Origin: Nocardia takedensis NBRC 100417
GTDB lineage: Bacteria; Actinomycetota; Actinomycetes; Mycobacteriales; Mycobacteriaceae
Length of the DNA stretch: 47,111 nucleotides
Direction: 5' to 3'
Assembly: GCF_000308695.1 (NCBI RefSeq)
Contig: NZ_BAGG01000254.1
Span: 1 to 47,111 of the forward strand
The position numbers and the translations under genes were made by a program. Under the pieces are notes generated by a model. The model searched no databases. It was not told the DNA's origin and saw only the letters and a list, made by a program, of their open reading frames with translations. Below are positions 9,601-17,214 of this stretch, piece after piece; the first letter of the stretch is position 1, and the number at the start of each line of letters is the position of its first letter.

Positions 9601-11450
9601 CCCAGACCTCGGCCACCACCCAGGCCCGCGACGCCGCCGACCCGCACCGCCTGCTCGCCGACGCGGGCGACGCCTACCGCCACGCCCTCGCCCACATCGC
9701 CGAAACCCGCGTCGGCGCCGAACGACTCGCCGAGATCGAGGCTCTCGCCGAGCGCCTGGTCCCCGGGATCACCGACGCGCCCGCGTGGCCGGTCCTGCGC
9801 GAGCACCTGGCCGTGCTCGAGGTCTCCGGCGCCGACGCCGCCCAGGCTCTCACCGACGCCGCAACCGCCCACGAACTCGCCTCGGCCGCCGACCCCGCCG
9901 CGGTGCTGGACTGGCGGATCGACCCCACCGGACGCCACTCCCAAGGCGACGACAGCGGGCCGTTGCCTTGGTTGCCCGCCATCCCGAGCGCCTTCCAGGC
10001 GTGGGAGCAGGACCGCCAGCACCTCACGGTGCGCGCCGAGCAGATCCGCGCCCTGGCCGCCGACATCGCCGCCCACGCCCGCACCACCACCGGCGACACC
10101 GTGCCCCTGTGGGCGGCCGGGCTGCGTGAGGTCGACCCGGCGTTGACCGCCGAACTCGCGGTCTGGCGTGCCGCCCACCGGGTTCCGGACCTCGACCGCC
10201 GACCCACCGGACCCCGCCAATACCCGGTCGCGGACCGCCGCGAACAGCAGCGCCTCGACGCCGCAGTCGCCGAGCGGGTCGGTGGCCACGACTCACACGC
10301 CCGACGGTGGCGGCCCGTCGTCGACGCCCTCGACACCCGCATCGCCACAGATCCGTACTGGCCGACCCTCGCCACCGAGTTCACCCGCGCGGCCGTGCGT
10401 GGCGTCGACATCCCCGACGCGGTCCGCACCGCCCACGCCGCCCGGCAACTGCCCGCCGAACAACCCGCGGCCGCGCTGCGCTGGCGTATGGCCACCGCGC
10501 TGGCCGCACCCGCCCCGCAACTGCCCCGCGAGATCGGCGACGGTGCGGTCCCCCAACTCGACGCGGCCCCGGTCGTCGATGAGCGCGCCGAGGCGCTGGC
10601 CCGGGCCCGCGCGCAGCTGCACCGCCTACGTTCCGATGACCCGCGTCGGATGAGCGACGCCGCCCTCGCCGACGCCGTCGCCCGCCACGAGCCTCTTTTC
10701 GACGGCGGACTCGCCGCGGTCCACGCCAACCGGATCTACAACGCCAAACAGCGCCTGGCCCGACTCGAAACCCGCCACCGCGAACTCGACGAACACGCGG
10801 CCGCGATCCGCCGCGCCCAACCCGCCGTCACCGCCGCCGAATCCCTACGCCGCGACCTCTACACCCTCGGCGACCAGATCCGCACCGCCCAACACCAGCT
10901 CGACACCACCCGCAAGATCCGGTGGCGCGCACGCGCCGAACAACAAGCCCACCTCACCGAACTGCACCGCCAGCGCGACGAAGTCCAGCAGCGCGCAGCC
11001 GCCACCGACGCCCACGCCCGACACCTCATCATCGAGACCACCGTCCCGGAAAGCTGGTGGGACAGAACCCTCACCGAAGCCGACGACCACCAAGGCCGTG
11101 CTGCCGACATCGCCGACGCGACCCGCGAACTCGCCGTCGCCCGCGCGGCCGACGAACGCCTGGCCGCCCGCGACAGAACGCCTTTCCAGGATGCCGTCCG
11201 CGCCGAGATCGCACGCCGTGACCAGCTCAGCGAACTCGACCTCGAAGCTGAGGAGATCGCCCGCGCTGAAGCCGACAACCAACCCGCCCCCACGCCCGGC
11301 ACTGGTGCTCGACAACGCCGCACCCGGGCCAAGAGGCTGTCCGGGGGCGGCTTGCGCCGCGTCGTGTGGGACAACGGCCCCAGCAGCGGCTACCAGCACG
11401 GCCCACCGTCTTACGACGAGCCGTCCAACGACCGCGGCTACGGCCTGTGA
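6624..11450 (+). CDS. MobF-family conjugative relaxase-helicase (TrwC/TraI type)
   Basis: A 1,608-residue protein that would nick plasmid DNA at oriT, attach covalently to the 5' end and unwind the strand for transfer. The N-terminus MSLAKIASGDGYEYYL is typical of the TrwC relaxase domain, with candidate catalytic tyrosines at 14-15. The metal-binding three-histidine region DPDLHTHVVISNKV is at about 284-297. A RecD-like helicase follows: Walker A APAGTGKTT at about 615, Walker B VVIDEAAK at about 687, and late motifs TTIDSAQG and LYVIATRGR at about 916-950. The C-terminal 600 residues are Ala/Arg-rich and helical, with no recognised domain. The gene ends one base before the stop of a convergent gene. 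Start choice: ATG 6624 (GTG 6621 possible). Confidence 0.92.
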   Translation: MSLAKIASGDGYEYYLRNIATHDANERGPQALADYYSERGESPGRWWGSGLADLTVLDADGRMVDFIVAGDEVTESQMWALMGRGLHPNAEALIAEEVAAQRAAGKSARIARNRALRAKARIGTPFGKPKAHEIAYRAECRRAYEAWNVEHSRLPGAPIPDTDRDYIATEVAGRMFLAEHGHAHRDEQELSAWVAKAARPHSKRVAGFDLTFSPAKSVSALWALERRPVAEIVENAHHAAIADALTYLQDHATFTRIGDGGIAQVEVGGLIATMFDHRDSRAGDPDLHTHVVISNKVRRLTGEWGALDGRMLYQHAVTASEIYNSRLEHHLETALPGIEFTERPGTDPSKRPVRELAGFSPALAAQWSSRAQQVSAKVGQLSADFQARHGREPSQKELWRLAEQAALSTRGDKHHARSRAEQRRDWRIQAQRVLGSAARLDTMLYAMTGHTRPTREPVSAHEIARQVLDVVAEERATWQAHHVRAETVRQLRGRVASADWAQALEQVSAVALGEGMSIPRRAVDPAPAAAGLVRSDGTSVYVRAESTKYTSREIVAAEHRLLAAARLDGGRTITATAIALAEVEFAANGHELNPGQRGLVHACATSGRRFMAAVAPAGTGKTTGMRVLVNAWTATGGTVIAIAPTAAAAAVLAEETGVPASMTVDMLLTLAEYAPERLPVIDETTLVVIDEAAKTSTLKLDAAVHLLIGRGATIRAIGDDRQLSSVEAGGIVRDIVASTPSPTLTQVMRFTDPSEAAASLAVRQGDPAGLAYYFDRSRVHVGTEAENVAAAFRAWRVDFSQGRDAAMLAPTRALVGELNALARADRLARGERHGEIPGPEIVLGDGLSASVGDIIATRRNDSRLRISDTDYVRNGYRWEVRAVHEDGRITAAHLGSGRRVALPADYVRTHVGLGYATTIDSAQGITVDRCHGVLTGRESRAQLYVIATRGRSGNYFYLSTATAVDEHAAHAYEAIHPPTALDLLTGVLAREGTQTSATTQARDAADPHRLLADAGDAYRHALAHIAETRVGAERLAEIEALAERLVPGITDAPAWPVLREHLAVLEVSGADAAQALTDAATAHELASAADPAAVLDWRIDPTGRHSQGDDSGPLPWLPAIPSAFQAWEQDRQHLTVRAEQIRALAADIAAHARTTTGDTVPLWAAGLREVDPALTAELAVWRAAHRVPDLDRRPTGPRQYPVADRREQQRLDAAVAERVGGHDSHARRWRPVVDALDTRIATDPYWPTLATEFTRAAVRGVDIPDAVRTAHAARQLPAEQPAAALRWRMATALAAPAPQLPREIGDGAVPQLDAAPVVDERAEALARARAQLHRLRSDDPRRMSDAALADAVARHEPLFDGGLAAVHANRIYNAKQRLARLETRHRELDEHAAAIRRAQPAVTAAESLRRDLYTLGDQIRTAQHQLDTTRKIRWRARAEQQAHLTELHRQRDEVQQRAAATDAHARHLIIETTVPESWWDRTLTEADDHQGRAADIADATRELAVARAADERLAARDRTPFQDAVRAEIARRDQLSELDLEAEEIARAEADNQPAPTPGTGARQRRTRAKRLSGGGLRRVVWDNGPSSGYQHGPPSYDEPSNDRGYGL

Positions 11451-11451
11451 A

Positions 11452-11742
11452 TCAGAAGCCGAGGGCGTCGCGCTCGGCCGGGGTGAGGTTCGCCAAACCG
11501 ATCACGCCCCAATGCAGGTAGCGGGCGTCGATCCACTCACCGGCGCGGGTCTCGCGCAGCAGCGCCTCACGCCACCGGTTCTTCTCCGTCTCGTCCATGT
11601 TCGAGGTTTCCAGCTCGCGCACCTTGTCCGCGCGGCAGGTGATGGCCCACCCGAGTTGCTTCGCCGTCCCGGTGAGGTCCGGCCAGCCCGCCACCCGAGC
11701 CGCTTCGGCGTTGGCGGCGTTCACGGAGTCGTTGTCACTCAT
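11452..11742 (-). CDS. Hypothetical protein beside relaxase genes
   Basis: A 96-residue soluble, acidic protein of unknown function. Recognisable segments are VAGWPDLTGTAKQLGWAI and ANLTPAERDALGF. The middle contains an RWREALLRETRAGEWIDARY stretch. It lies between the convergent MobF gene (one-base gap) and the MobP relaxase gene, which is upstream on the same strand with an 82-bp gap, so it may belong to the mobilization operon. The ATG at 11742 sits a few bases after CTCTAGA, with no clear ribosome site, so a leaderless start is possible. Confidence 0.65.
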   Translation of the reverse strand: MSDNDSVNAANAEAARVAGWPDLTGTAKQLGWAITCRADKVRELETSNMDETEKNRWREALLRETRAGEWIDARYLHWGVIGLANLTPAERDALGF

Positions 11743-11824
11743 GCGATCTAGAGTGCGCCCGACCACCGACACCACCACCCGCCAGCGCCCCGGCACCGGC
11801 CGAAAGAGGCTGCCGCACCCTCCC

Positions 11825-13618
11825 TTAGCGCTCCAGATCCGGGCCCGTCCGGTCGGTCCCGAGTTCACGCGCCCGCCCGCGGGCCTGTGGGGTCGTCGTG
11901 CGCCCGCCCGGCACCGGTTGGCGTGTGGTCGCGGCCTCGGCGACGATGTGGCCGTGCTCGTCGACCTGGCGGCGCCCGACCATGCCGATGTCGCTCAGGC
12001 GCTGGGCTTCCCACGCCCTTCGGGTCTCGGCGATGTCGGCTTCGGCCTCGGTCCGGTCACCGCGATCCACAACGACTGCGGCGCGGTAGGCCGCTGCCCA
12101 GGGTGGTGAACCTTCCTCCCGGACGTAGGGACGGGTCGGGTCGATGCCGTCGCGGCGCATGTGGATCTCGGTCAGCGCCCTCCGTGCGGTCAACGTCATC
12201 GCCGCCGCCTCGGTGGCGCGGTGGTTGGCGTCGAGCATGTCGCGAACGGTGAGCAGGCATTCGGTCAGCGCGTACATCAACGCGACCGTCCCTGCCTCCT
12301 GGGATTGCCAGCCCCACGCCATCCGCGCGACCGCCCGCACCGCCGACCCGTGAACCGGTTGCGGCCGACGGCGATGCGCTGGCAGCTGGCCCGCGCGGGC
12401 CAGCTGCCGCGCCATCTGATTCAACGGGCCCGGCTTGGTCTCGGTGCGCACCGACGCGGCCGCGAACACCCCGGAGGTGCGGGAGGCTGCCTGCGCCCAC
12501 GCGTCGTGGTCGGATTCGGGGATGGTGCGCATGTAGGCGCTCCACCGGCCCAACTCCTCGATCGCGGCTCGCTCGTCGGAGGGGGCGATACCGGACCGCG
12601 TCGCGGCGGGCTCGCCCAGGGATTTGCGCCACTCCCGCAACGCTTCCTGCTCGGCCTGCGGGGAGCGGTCCCACGCCGCCCACCCCCGGATCGACGGCAG
12701 CGTCAGGTCCTTGGCCAGGTAGCCGCCGCTGTACTCGATGGCCTTCTCCAGCTTGCCGTCCCGGTTGACCTGCGGGCGCATCTGGAACGAGCAGCCGCCC
12801 ACCGACTCCCCGCCCTTGGTGAAGCGCGGCTTCGCCAACACCCCGGCCGCGCGCAGTTCCCGGATCCACTCCGCTTCGCTGCCGGTCGCGATCGCCAACG
12901 CCCGCACCCGCCGCTGCATCGCCTCCCGGTCGGTCTCGGGTGCCCCGATCCGGTCCCTGCGGGCACGTTCGGCCGGTTTCGTCGCCCGCTCGGTCCCACC
13001 GCTTTCCCGCGAGGCCAGCACTTGCAGCCCGTACTTGTGTTCGAGCTGGTTGCAAGCCCGCTGCGCGCGGACGTGATCGCGGAACAGGTCCGCGATCGAC
13101 CCGTCCGGACGCACCACGCCCATCGCGATGTGGACGTGGTCGCCGCCGCCCTCGTTCAGCCCGTGGTGCACCACCGCCCACCGCGTGTCCGGTGTCCCGT
13201 CCTCACGGTGGGCGAACCCCATCAGTTCCATGAAGTCGTGCGAGATGGCCGCCCAGGTCTCCTCGCTGAGCTGGCCCTCCTCCGGCTTCAACGTCAGCGA
13301 GCAGTGCCAGGTGTTGTGATCCGAGGTCGCCGCCTTCACCGCCTCCGCACGCTCGACCCCGTCGGCGACCAGCTTGCGCACCTTGCCGCGGTCGACCACC
13401 GACACCGGCGCACCCCGCAACACCGTCTGCCGCGGCGAATCCAGCAGCCGCGCCAACGACGCCGCCGCCTGCGGGGTGATCGGACCCCGGAACACCGCCT
13501 CGGTCACCACATCCCCCGCGATCACCCGCTGATCGCGATGTTCGTTCCGGCGGCCCTTGCCCGCCAGATACACCAGAAGATCCACCATGTAGGAGCCCTT
13601 GCGGATGTTCGGCATCAC
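11825..13618 (-). CDS. MobP-type relaxase / mobilization nuclease
   Basis: A 597-residue second relaxase on the plasmid. The N-terminus PNIRKGSYMVDLLVYLAGKG fits the actinobacterial relaxase/mobilization nuclease family. WHCSLTLKPEEGQLS at about 103-117 and the metal-binding histidine motif HHGLNEGGGDHVHIAMG at about 149-165 are the catalytic signatures. The C-terminal half is helical and basic with no helicase. The GTG start at 13618 follows a GAGGGG ribosome site by 13 bases; ATG 13615 is an equal alternative. It lies seven bases after the mobC stop, so the two form an operon. It would nick a second oriT, probably the one proposed upstream of mobC. Confidence 0.88.
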   Translation of the reverse strand: MMPNIRKGSYMVDLLVYLAGKGRRNEHRDQRVIAGDVVTEAVFRGPITPQAAASLARLLDSPRQTVLRGAPVSVVDRGKVRKLVADGVERAEAVKAATSDHNTWHCSLTLKPEEGQLSEETWAAISHDFMELMGFAHREDGTPDTRWAVVHHGLNEGGGDHVHIAMGVVRPDGSIADLFRDHVRAQRACNQLEHKYGLQVLASRESGGTERATKPAERARRDRIGAPETDREAMQRRVRALAIATGSEAEWIRELRAAGVLAKPRFTKGGESVGGCSFQMRPQVNRDGKLEKAIEYSGGYLAKDLTLPSIRGWAAWDRSPQAEQEALREWRKSLGEPAATRSGIAPSDERAAIEELGRWSAYMRTIPESDHDAWAQAASRTSGVFAAASVRTETKPGPLNQMARQLARAGQLPAHRRRPQPVHGSAVRAVARMAWGWQSQEAGTVALMYALTECLLTVRDMLDANHRATEAAAMTLTARRALTEIHMRRDGIDPTRPYVREEGSPPWAAAYRAAVVVDRGDRTEAEADIAETRRAWEAQRLSDIGMVGRRQVDEHGHIVAEAATTRQPVPGGRTTTPQARGRARELGTDRTGPDLER

Positions 13619-13625
13619 CGCGACA

Positions 13626-14141
13626 TCACCGCCCCTCGGTCGAGCCCGCGCCGCTCTCGTCGTCCAGATCCGACCACCGCCCGTTCACGGCCAGGTCCTC
13701 CACGTCGACCACGCCCGGGTCCACCGCCGGGGTCTTGCCCATCACCCACCGCGCGGTCGCGTCCACGCTCAAACACGCCCGCGTCACCGCCCGCAACGCA
13801 TCCGCGTGCGCCAGCACCAGATCCTCGGCCAGATCACCACGCACCTGATGCAGATGCCGGGTCTGCTGATTCACATTCGTCCCGATCCGACGGATCTGAT
13901 CCTCAAGATCCAGCAGCCGCAACGCCGCGTACGCGCGCCCCGACTCCACCTGATCCCCGGCCAAGGTCGTCTCCACCATCAACCGCGCCACCGTCACCCC
14001 CACCTCCTCAGCCCGCGCCGAGAGGACGGCGTCCTCCTCCGGGGTCAGCTTCACCACCCGCCGGTGAGGTCTTCCCCCATCCAAATTCTCCTGCCGCGCA
14101 CGCCGAGTCGACGCCCGACGATTCGCCGACCCACCTGCCAC
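13626..14141 (-). CDS. mobC: MobC-like relaxosome accessory protein
   Basis: A 171-residue protein of the MobC type, which helps a MobP relaxase open oriT. The central stretch HRRVVKLTPEEDAVLSARAE followed by VTVARLMVETTL resembles the ribbon-helix-helix DNA-binding part. RRIGTNVNQQTRHLHQVRGD at about 96-115 is the conserved MobC signature. The tail is acidic. GTG 14141 was chosen because GGAGG lies five bases upstream; longer in-frame starts have no such site. It is directly upstream of the relaxase gene. Confidence 0.85.
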   Translation of the reverse strand: MAGGSANRRASTRRARQENLDGGRPHRRVVKLTPEEDAVLSARAEEVGVTVARLMVETTLAGDQVESGRAYAALRLLDLEDQIRRIGTNVNQQTRHLHQVRGDLAEDLVLAHADALRAVTRACLSVDATARWVMGKTPAVDPGVVDVEDLAVNGRWSDLDDESGAGSTEGR

Positions 14142-14169
14142 CGCAGCCTCCTCATGCTCAGCGCAGCGA

Positions 14170-14206
14170 CCCACCGAGACCTCGGTGGGGGTGCCGATAG
14201 GGCACC
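14170..14206. repeat. Two adjacent hairpins upstream of mobC
   Basis: CCCACCGAG (14170-14178) pairs with CTCGGTGGG (14181-14189). GGTGCC (14190-14195) pairs with GGCACC (14201-14206). They lie just upstream of mobC and could be relaxosome or operator sites. Confidence 0.5.
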
Positions 14207-14302
14207 TAAACACTAGCTCGCTCCCGGCTCTTGTCCTGAGAGTACCGGACCGGTAGGCGCTCGGTCGCCTCTTGAACCGAGACCTCATGATCTCCGAAGC
14301 AT

Positions 14303-14332
14303 TCGCTCGACAAACCGTGCAATGTCGAGCGA
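14303..14332. other. Candidate oriT inverted repeat for the MobP system
   Basis: TCGCTCGACA (14303-14312) and TGTCGAGCGA (14323-14332) form a perfect 10-bp inverted repeat around a 10-base loop. The repeat lies 160 bp upstream of mobC in a 290-bp gene-free stretch, where MobP plasmids usually carry oriT. No known nick consensus is visible, so the assignment rests on position and symmetry. Confidence 0.4.
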
Positions 14333-14428
14333 GTGCTGCAATGGCGAGATCGGCTGATTCTCGATGCGGACGTGGGCAGAGGTATCCGGATATCCCCCCA
14401 CCGCGCCCATCCAAGAGGAGCTTCCGCA

Positions 14429-14620
14429 ATGTCTTTCAGCACCAAAACGCTGGTACTCACCTGCACTGTGCTCATGGCAACCATCACCGGGATCACCGCG
14501 GGGTTCCTCGCGAAAATCGACGGCGGAACTACCCCCGCTGCCCTGCGTGCTGCGGCGATCGGCTTCGGCAGCAGCCTGTCCTTGGCCCTGGCCGTCCTTA
14601 CCGCTTACACCCTGCTGTGA
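14429..14620 (+). CDS. Small two-helix membrane protein
   Basis: A 63-residue protein with two predicted membrane helices, about residues 7-27 and 39-61, joined by a short KIDGGTTPAALR loop. The start is supported by GAGGAG eight bases upstream. It has the same architecture as the 67-residue protein at 40595-40798: helix, Gly-rich turn with Lys, TPAA- or PTDLAA-type loop, helix. The function is unknown. It lies at the head of a three-gene plus-strand cluster ending at 15402. Confidence 0.7.
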   Translation: MSFSTKTLVLTCTVLMATITGITAGFLAKIDGGTTPAALRAAAIGFGSSLSLALAVLTAYTLL

Positions 14621-14861
14621 CTGACCGAGCTTGCGTGCACCACCGCGTCCTGGTGGGACACACAGGAGCGACGCACGGGGCAAGGGGCGGGCGCGGGGTC
14701 TCGGTAGAGTCCGCATCGACGCGGTCCCTGGATAGTTCGCGCTTCCAGGGGCTGCGTCCCCCCGAACCCCGCGCGGAGAATTCTCGCGGCCGGTGGAACC
14801 GAAGCGGACCTGGTGGCGTCCAACCCTGTGTTCACCGAAATTCGGTCGAAGGGGGAATCAC

Positions 14862-15083
14862 GTGATCAGGACAGCCAGAGCAGCGCTCGGCGTGGTCGTC
14901 ATCGGAGCACTGGTGGGGGTGGTGCCCGCCACCATCGCGGGCACCGCGGGGGCGACCACCGTCAACTGCATGTACAGCGGCCCGATCGTCGGGCACCCTG
15001 GCATGCAGTACATCTGCTACGTGGTCCACGACGACGGTTCGAGGGAGACTTTCTATGCACCAGGCCCCGCAGTCCGGCCCTGA
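14862..15083 (+). CDS. Small secreted protein
   Basis: A 73-residue precursor. The N-terminus VIRTARAALGVVVIGALVG is a classical Sec signal peptide (two arginines, then a hydrophobic core), with likely cleavage after the AGA or ATA region near residues 28-31. The mature part of about 42 residues has two cysteines (about positions 36 and 52) that could form a disulfide. GTG 14862 follows AAGGGGG with good spacing. Its 3' end overlaps the next gene by 29 bases. The function is unknown; a small secreted product is unusual in a plasmid core region. Confidence 0.72.
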   Translation: MIRTARAALGVVVIGALVGVVPATIAGTAGATTVNCMYSGPIVGHPGMQYICYVVHDDGSRETFYAPGPAVRP

Positions 15084-15402
15084 CCAGGTCGTTCACGTCA
15101 GCCAGAAACCCGAGTTCGTCACTCAGGCCGACGGCACGATCCGCGCCTACTACCCGGGCGAGGACTGGCACGTGACCGGCGCCGACCGCCAGGACGCCAT
15201 CGCGGCGCTCACCGCCGAGGTGGACCGCCGCATGCAGGACCCGAACTACGTGGCCCAGCACTTCGCGATGGCACAGCGCCACCTCGACGGGGAGCACACG
15301 CCCGGGTTCGACGTGCAACGCCTAGACCAGGACCGCTACCAGCAGCGCGTGGTCGAGATCGGGGACTCGCTGACCGAAGGCCGTGGCCCCGAACAGCGAT
15401 AG
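15055..15402 (+). CDS. Hypothetical protein
   Basis: A 115-residue soluble protein of unknown function. It overlaps the secreted-protein gene by 29 bases and has its own ribosome site (GAGGGAG) six to seven bases upstream of ATG. The segment ADGTIRAYYPGEDWHVTGA, followed by a helical AIAALTAEVDRRMQDPNY, gives it a compact alpha/beta look. I do not recognise a family. The cluster is closed by a strong hairpin at 15422-15470. Confidence 0.7.
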   Translation: MHQAPQSGPDQVVHVSQKPEFVTQADGTIRAYYPGEDWHVTGADRQDAIAALTAEVDRRMQDPNYVAQHFAMAQRHLDGEHTPGFDVQRLDQDRYQQRVVEIGDSLTEGRGPEQR

Positions 15403-15421
15403 CACGCCTGTAGAGTTCGGA

Positions 15422-15470
15422 AACGACGAAGGCACCCGGCGAGTGAGAGCCGCCGGGTGCCTTCGTCGTT
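15422..15470. terminator. Bidirectional hairpin terminator
   Basis: A perfect 20-bp stem (15422-15441 with 15451-15470) with a nine-base loop lies between convergent genes ending at 15402 and 15490. Confidence 0.85.
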
Positions 15471-15489
15471 TGTTCGGACTGGTGGTGCG

Positions 15490-17214
15490 CTACGTCCGGT
15501 CGTGCTTGCGCAATTCGATCACGCGCCCACCACCCTCGCCGCGCGCGGCTTCGGCCAGGACGACCGCAGCGGTGTCGCGGATGCGCTCGATGGTGCGGCG
15601 GTGCACACCGGTGCCGTTGTGCACCGCGTTGATGCTCGCGCCGCGGTCGAGTGCTTCCAGCACCCGCACTACGGTCTCGACGGGCATCCGCGCGCCGACA
15701 CCGCGCCCCCGCACTTCGGTCGCGAGCGGGGTCAGCGAGGCCCGCACTTGGCTGTCCTCTCCCGCACCAGCACCAGCACTTGCCCCCGCACTTTCGACCG
15801 TCGACAGGGCGAGTGCGGCCTGCGACCGCGCCCCCGCACCAACCGATGCCGGGTACCCCGCACCAGCGGCGCGAGAGGGATGGGAAGTCCTGGTTCGTGG
15901 TGCGCGCGGTGCCCGCACTTCCTCCGCACTTGTGGCCTCGTCGGTGGTGTCGTCGCTGGTCGGGGTGGTGCGGGTTTCGGTGCGGGCAGGTGCGGGGGTC
16001 TCTTCGGTGACTGGTGCGGCGGGTATCGCACTTTCCTCGCTCGGCTGGTGCGGTGCGGGCTCGGCGGTGTCGGTGGCGGCCCCCGCACTTTCGTAGTGCG
16101 GGGTGCCCGCACTACCCGCACTTGCGTCCGTTTCGGGAGTGCTGTGCATCTCCGGCGAAGTGCGGTGCGGGCTCTGGTGCGGGGTCGGCAGGACCGCACT
16201 TTCCTCGTCCGTGAAGTGCGGTGCGGGGGCAAGTGCGGGCTCCGCAGCGAAGTGTGGTGCGGGGTCGAACTCGGCCTCGAATTCGGCCATCGGCTCCGGA
16301 GTGCGGGCCTCCTCGTCACGATGCTGCGCAACGGCGGGCGCCGACGGCGCGGGCTCGGTGCGCGCGGCGCTGGAGTGCGTGGTGTGCACGCGCAGATCGG
16401 GGAGGTGGGTGGCCAGGTCGGCGTTGATGCGCTGCGCGACGATCTCTCGTGCGCGGGCGTTGTCGCGGCCGAGGTAGTGCAGCACCCACAGCGCGCCACC
16501 GATCAGCACGGGCGCGATGCCATGCAGGCTGGCCTGGTACCAGTGGCTCGCGGCGACGTAGGGGTAGGTGTTGAGCGCCAAGGTCAGTAGGAACAGGCCG
16601 ACCTCGGCCCACTGGAGTCCCGGTGACGGCTCGACGCCCGCGGCTTCGCGGTGCTTGGCGGTGCCCACGGCGATGATGACGAGCAGTCCGGAGATCATGC
16701 CCTCGACCAGGAACGACACCCAGAACATCGGGTCGGACGGGCCACCGGGGGCCATGTTGTGCTGGACGTTGACCGCCGACCAGATCATGCCCGCGGTGAT
16801 GACCGCGGCGCAGCCGTAGCGGGTGCCCTGGCTGTAGCGGTGCAACTCCGCGATCGTCGAGGCCGGGGTCTCCGCGCGGCGCTGCGCGGCCAGGGCCTTG
16901 CGGGCGCCCACGGCGTCACGGATGTCGGCGGTACGGATCTCGGCCTCGGCCTGCCGGATCGCGGACTCGGCAGCCAGCTGCGCGGTCAGCTCCGCGCGTT
17001 CAGCCTCGCGCAGTTGCGCGCGCCGCCACTCGGCCAGGCCGCGCTGCTCGGCGATCTCGGCCTCGGACAGAACCTCGGTCAGCACTGTCGCGGCGTCACC
17101 GCCGAGTAGGTCCCGACGGCCGCGGGCGGTGGTGAGCTGCTCGGCCAGGGTCTCGACGTCACCGCTGGGTGGATGCGCAGGGGCGGGTGTGGTCTTCTTC
17201 GTTCGGAACAGCAT
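15490..17214 (-). CDS. Four-helix membrane protein with C-terminal HTH
   Basis: A 574-residue protein. Residues 20-120 are a charged coiled-coil-like helix. Four predicted membrane helices lie at about 133-150, 163-186, 202-223 and 232-250, a layout like the DUF2637/Spd-type membrane proteins of actinomycete plasmids. Residues 270-500 are low complexity, rich in A, P, T, E and H. The C-terminus has a helix-turn-helix (RGASINAVHNGTGVHRRTIERI at about 523-544, shown here as the general region) like resolvase DNA-binding domains. The low-complexity part overlaps a dense cluster of a 7-bp DNA motif. The ATG at 17214 overlaps the stop of the upstream coiled-coil gene (TGATG). A role in partition, membrane attachment or intramycelial spread is possible. 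Confidence 0.75.
   Translation of the reverse strand: MLFRTKKTTPAPAHPPSGDVETLAEQLTTARGRRDLLGGDAATVLTEVLSEAEIAEQRGLAEWRRAQLREAERAELTAQLAAESAIRQAEAEIRTADIRDAVGARKALAAQRRAETPASTIAELHRYSQGTRYGCAAVITAGMIWSAVNVQHNMAPGGPSDPMFWVSFLVEGMISGLLVIIAVGTAKHREAAGVEPSPGLQWAEVGLFLLTLALNTYPYVAASHWYQASLHGIAPVLIGGALWVLHYLGRDNARAREIVAQRINADLATHLPDLRVHTTHSSAARTEPAPSAPAVAQHRDEEARTPEPMAEFEAEFDPAPHFAAEPALAPAPHFTDEESAVLPTPHQSPHRTSPEMHSTPETDASAGSAGTPHYESAGAATDTAEPAPHQPSEESAIPAAPVTEETPAPARTETRTTPTSDDTTDEATSAEEVRAPRAPRTRTSHPSRAAGAGYPASVGAGARSQAALALSTVESAGASAGAGAGEDSQVRASLTPLATEVRGRGVGARMPVETVVRVLEALDRGASINAVHNGTGVHRRTIERIRDTAAVVLAEAARGEGGGRVIELRKHDRT
15664..16306. repeat. Cluster of 16 AGTGCGG / CCGCACT heptamers
   Basis: Exact copies begin at 15664, 15709, 15742, 15786, 15812, 15913, 15924, 16083, 16095, 16107, 16116, 16159, 16194, 16215, 16232 and 16300. 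Ten read CCGCACT and six AGTGCGG on the plus strand. Most are extended to an octamer by a further T or A, and near-matches (GGTGCGG, CGCACTT) fill the gaps. They fall in different reading frames of the overlapping gene, so they are not a by-product of a repeated peptide. Confidence 0.8.

Noticed and set aside
7199..10289. Long open frames on both strands inside the MobF gene
   Set aside because: High-GC shadow frames. Only the frame with relaxase and helicase motifs is credible, and the others are compositionally biased.
12161..14200. 679-codon plus-strand frame over the MobP and mobC genes
   Set aside because: Its product is Arg/Pro/His-rich without motifs, while the minus strand has relaxase and MobC signatures and ribosome sites.
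15664..16306. CRISPR array
   Set aside because: The repeated unit is only 7 bp, irregularly spaced, in both orientations and inside a gene. No cas genes are present.
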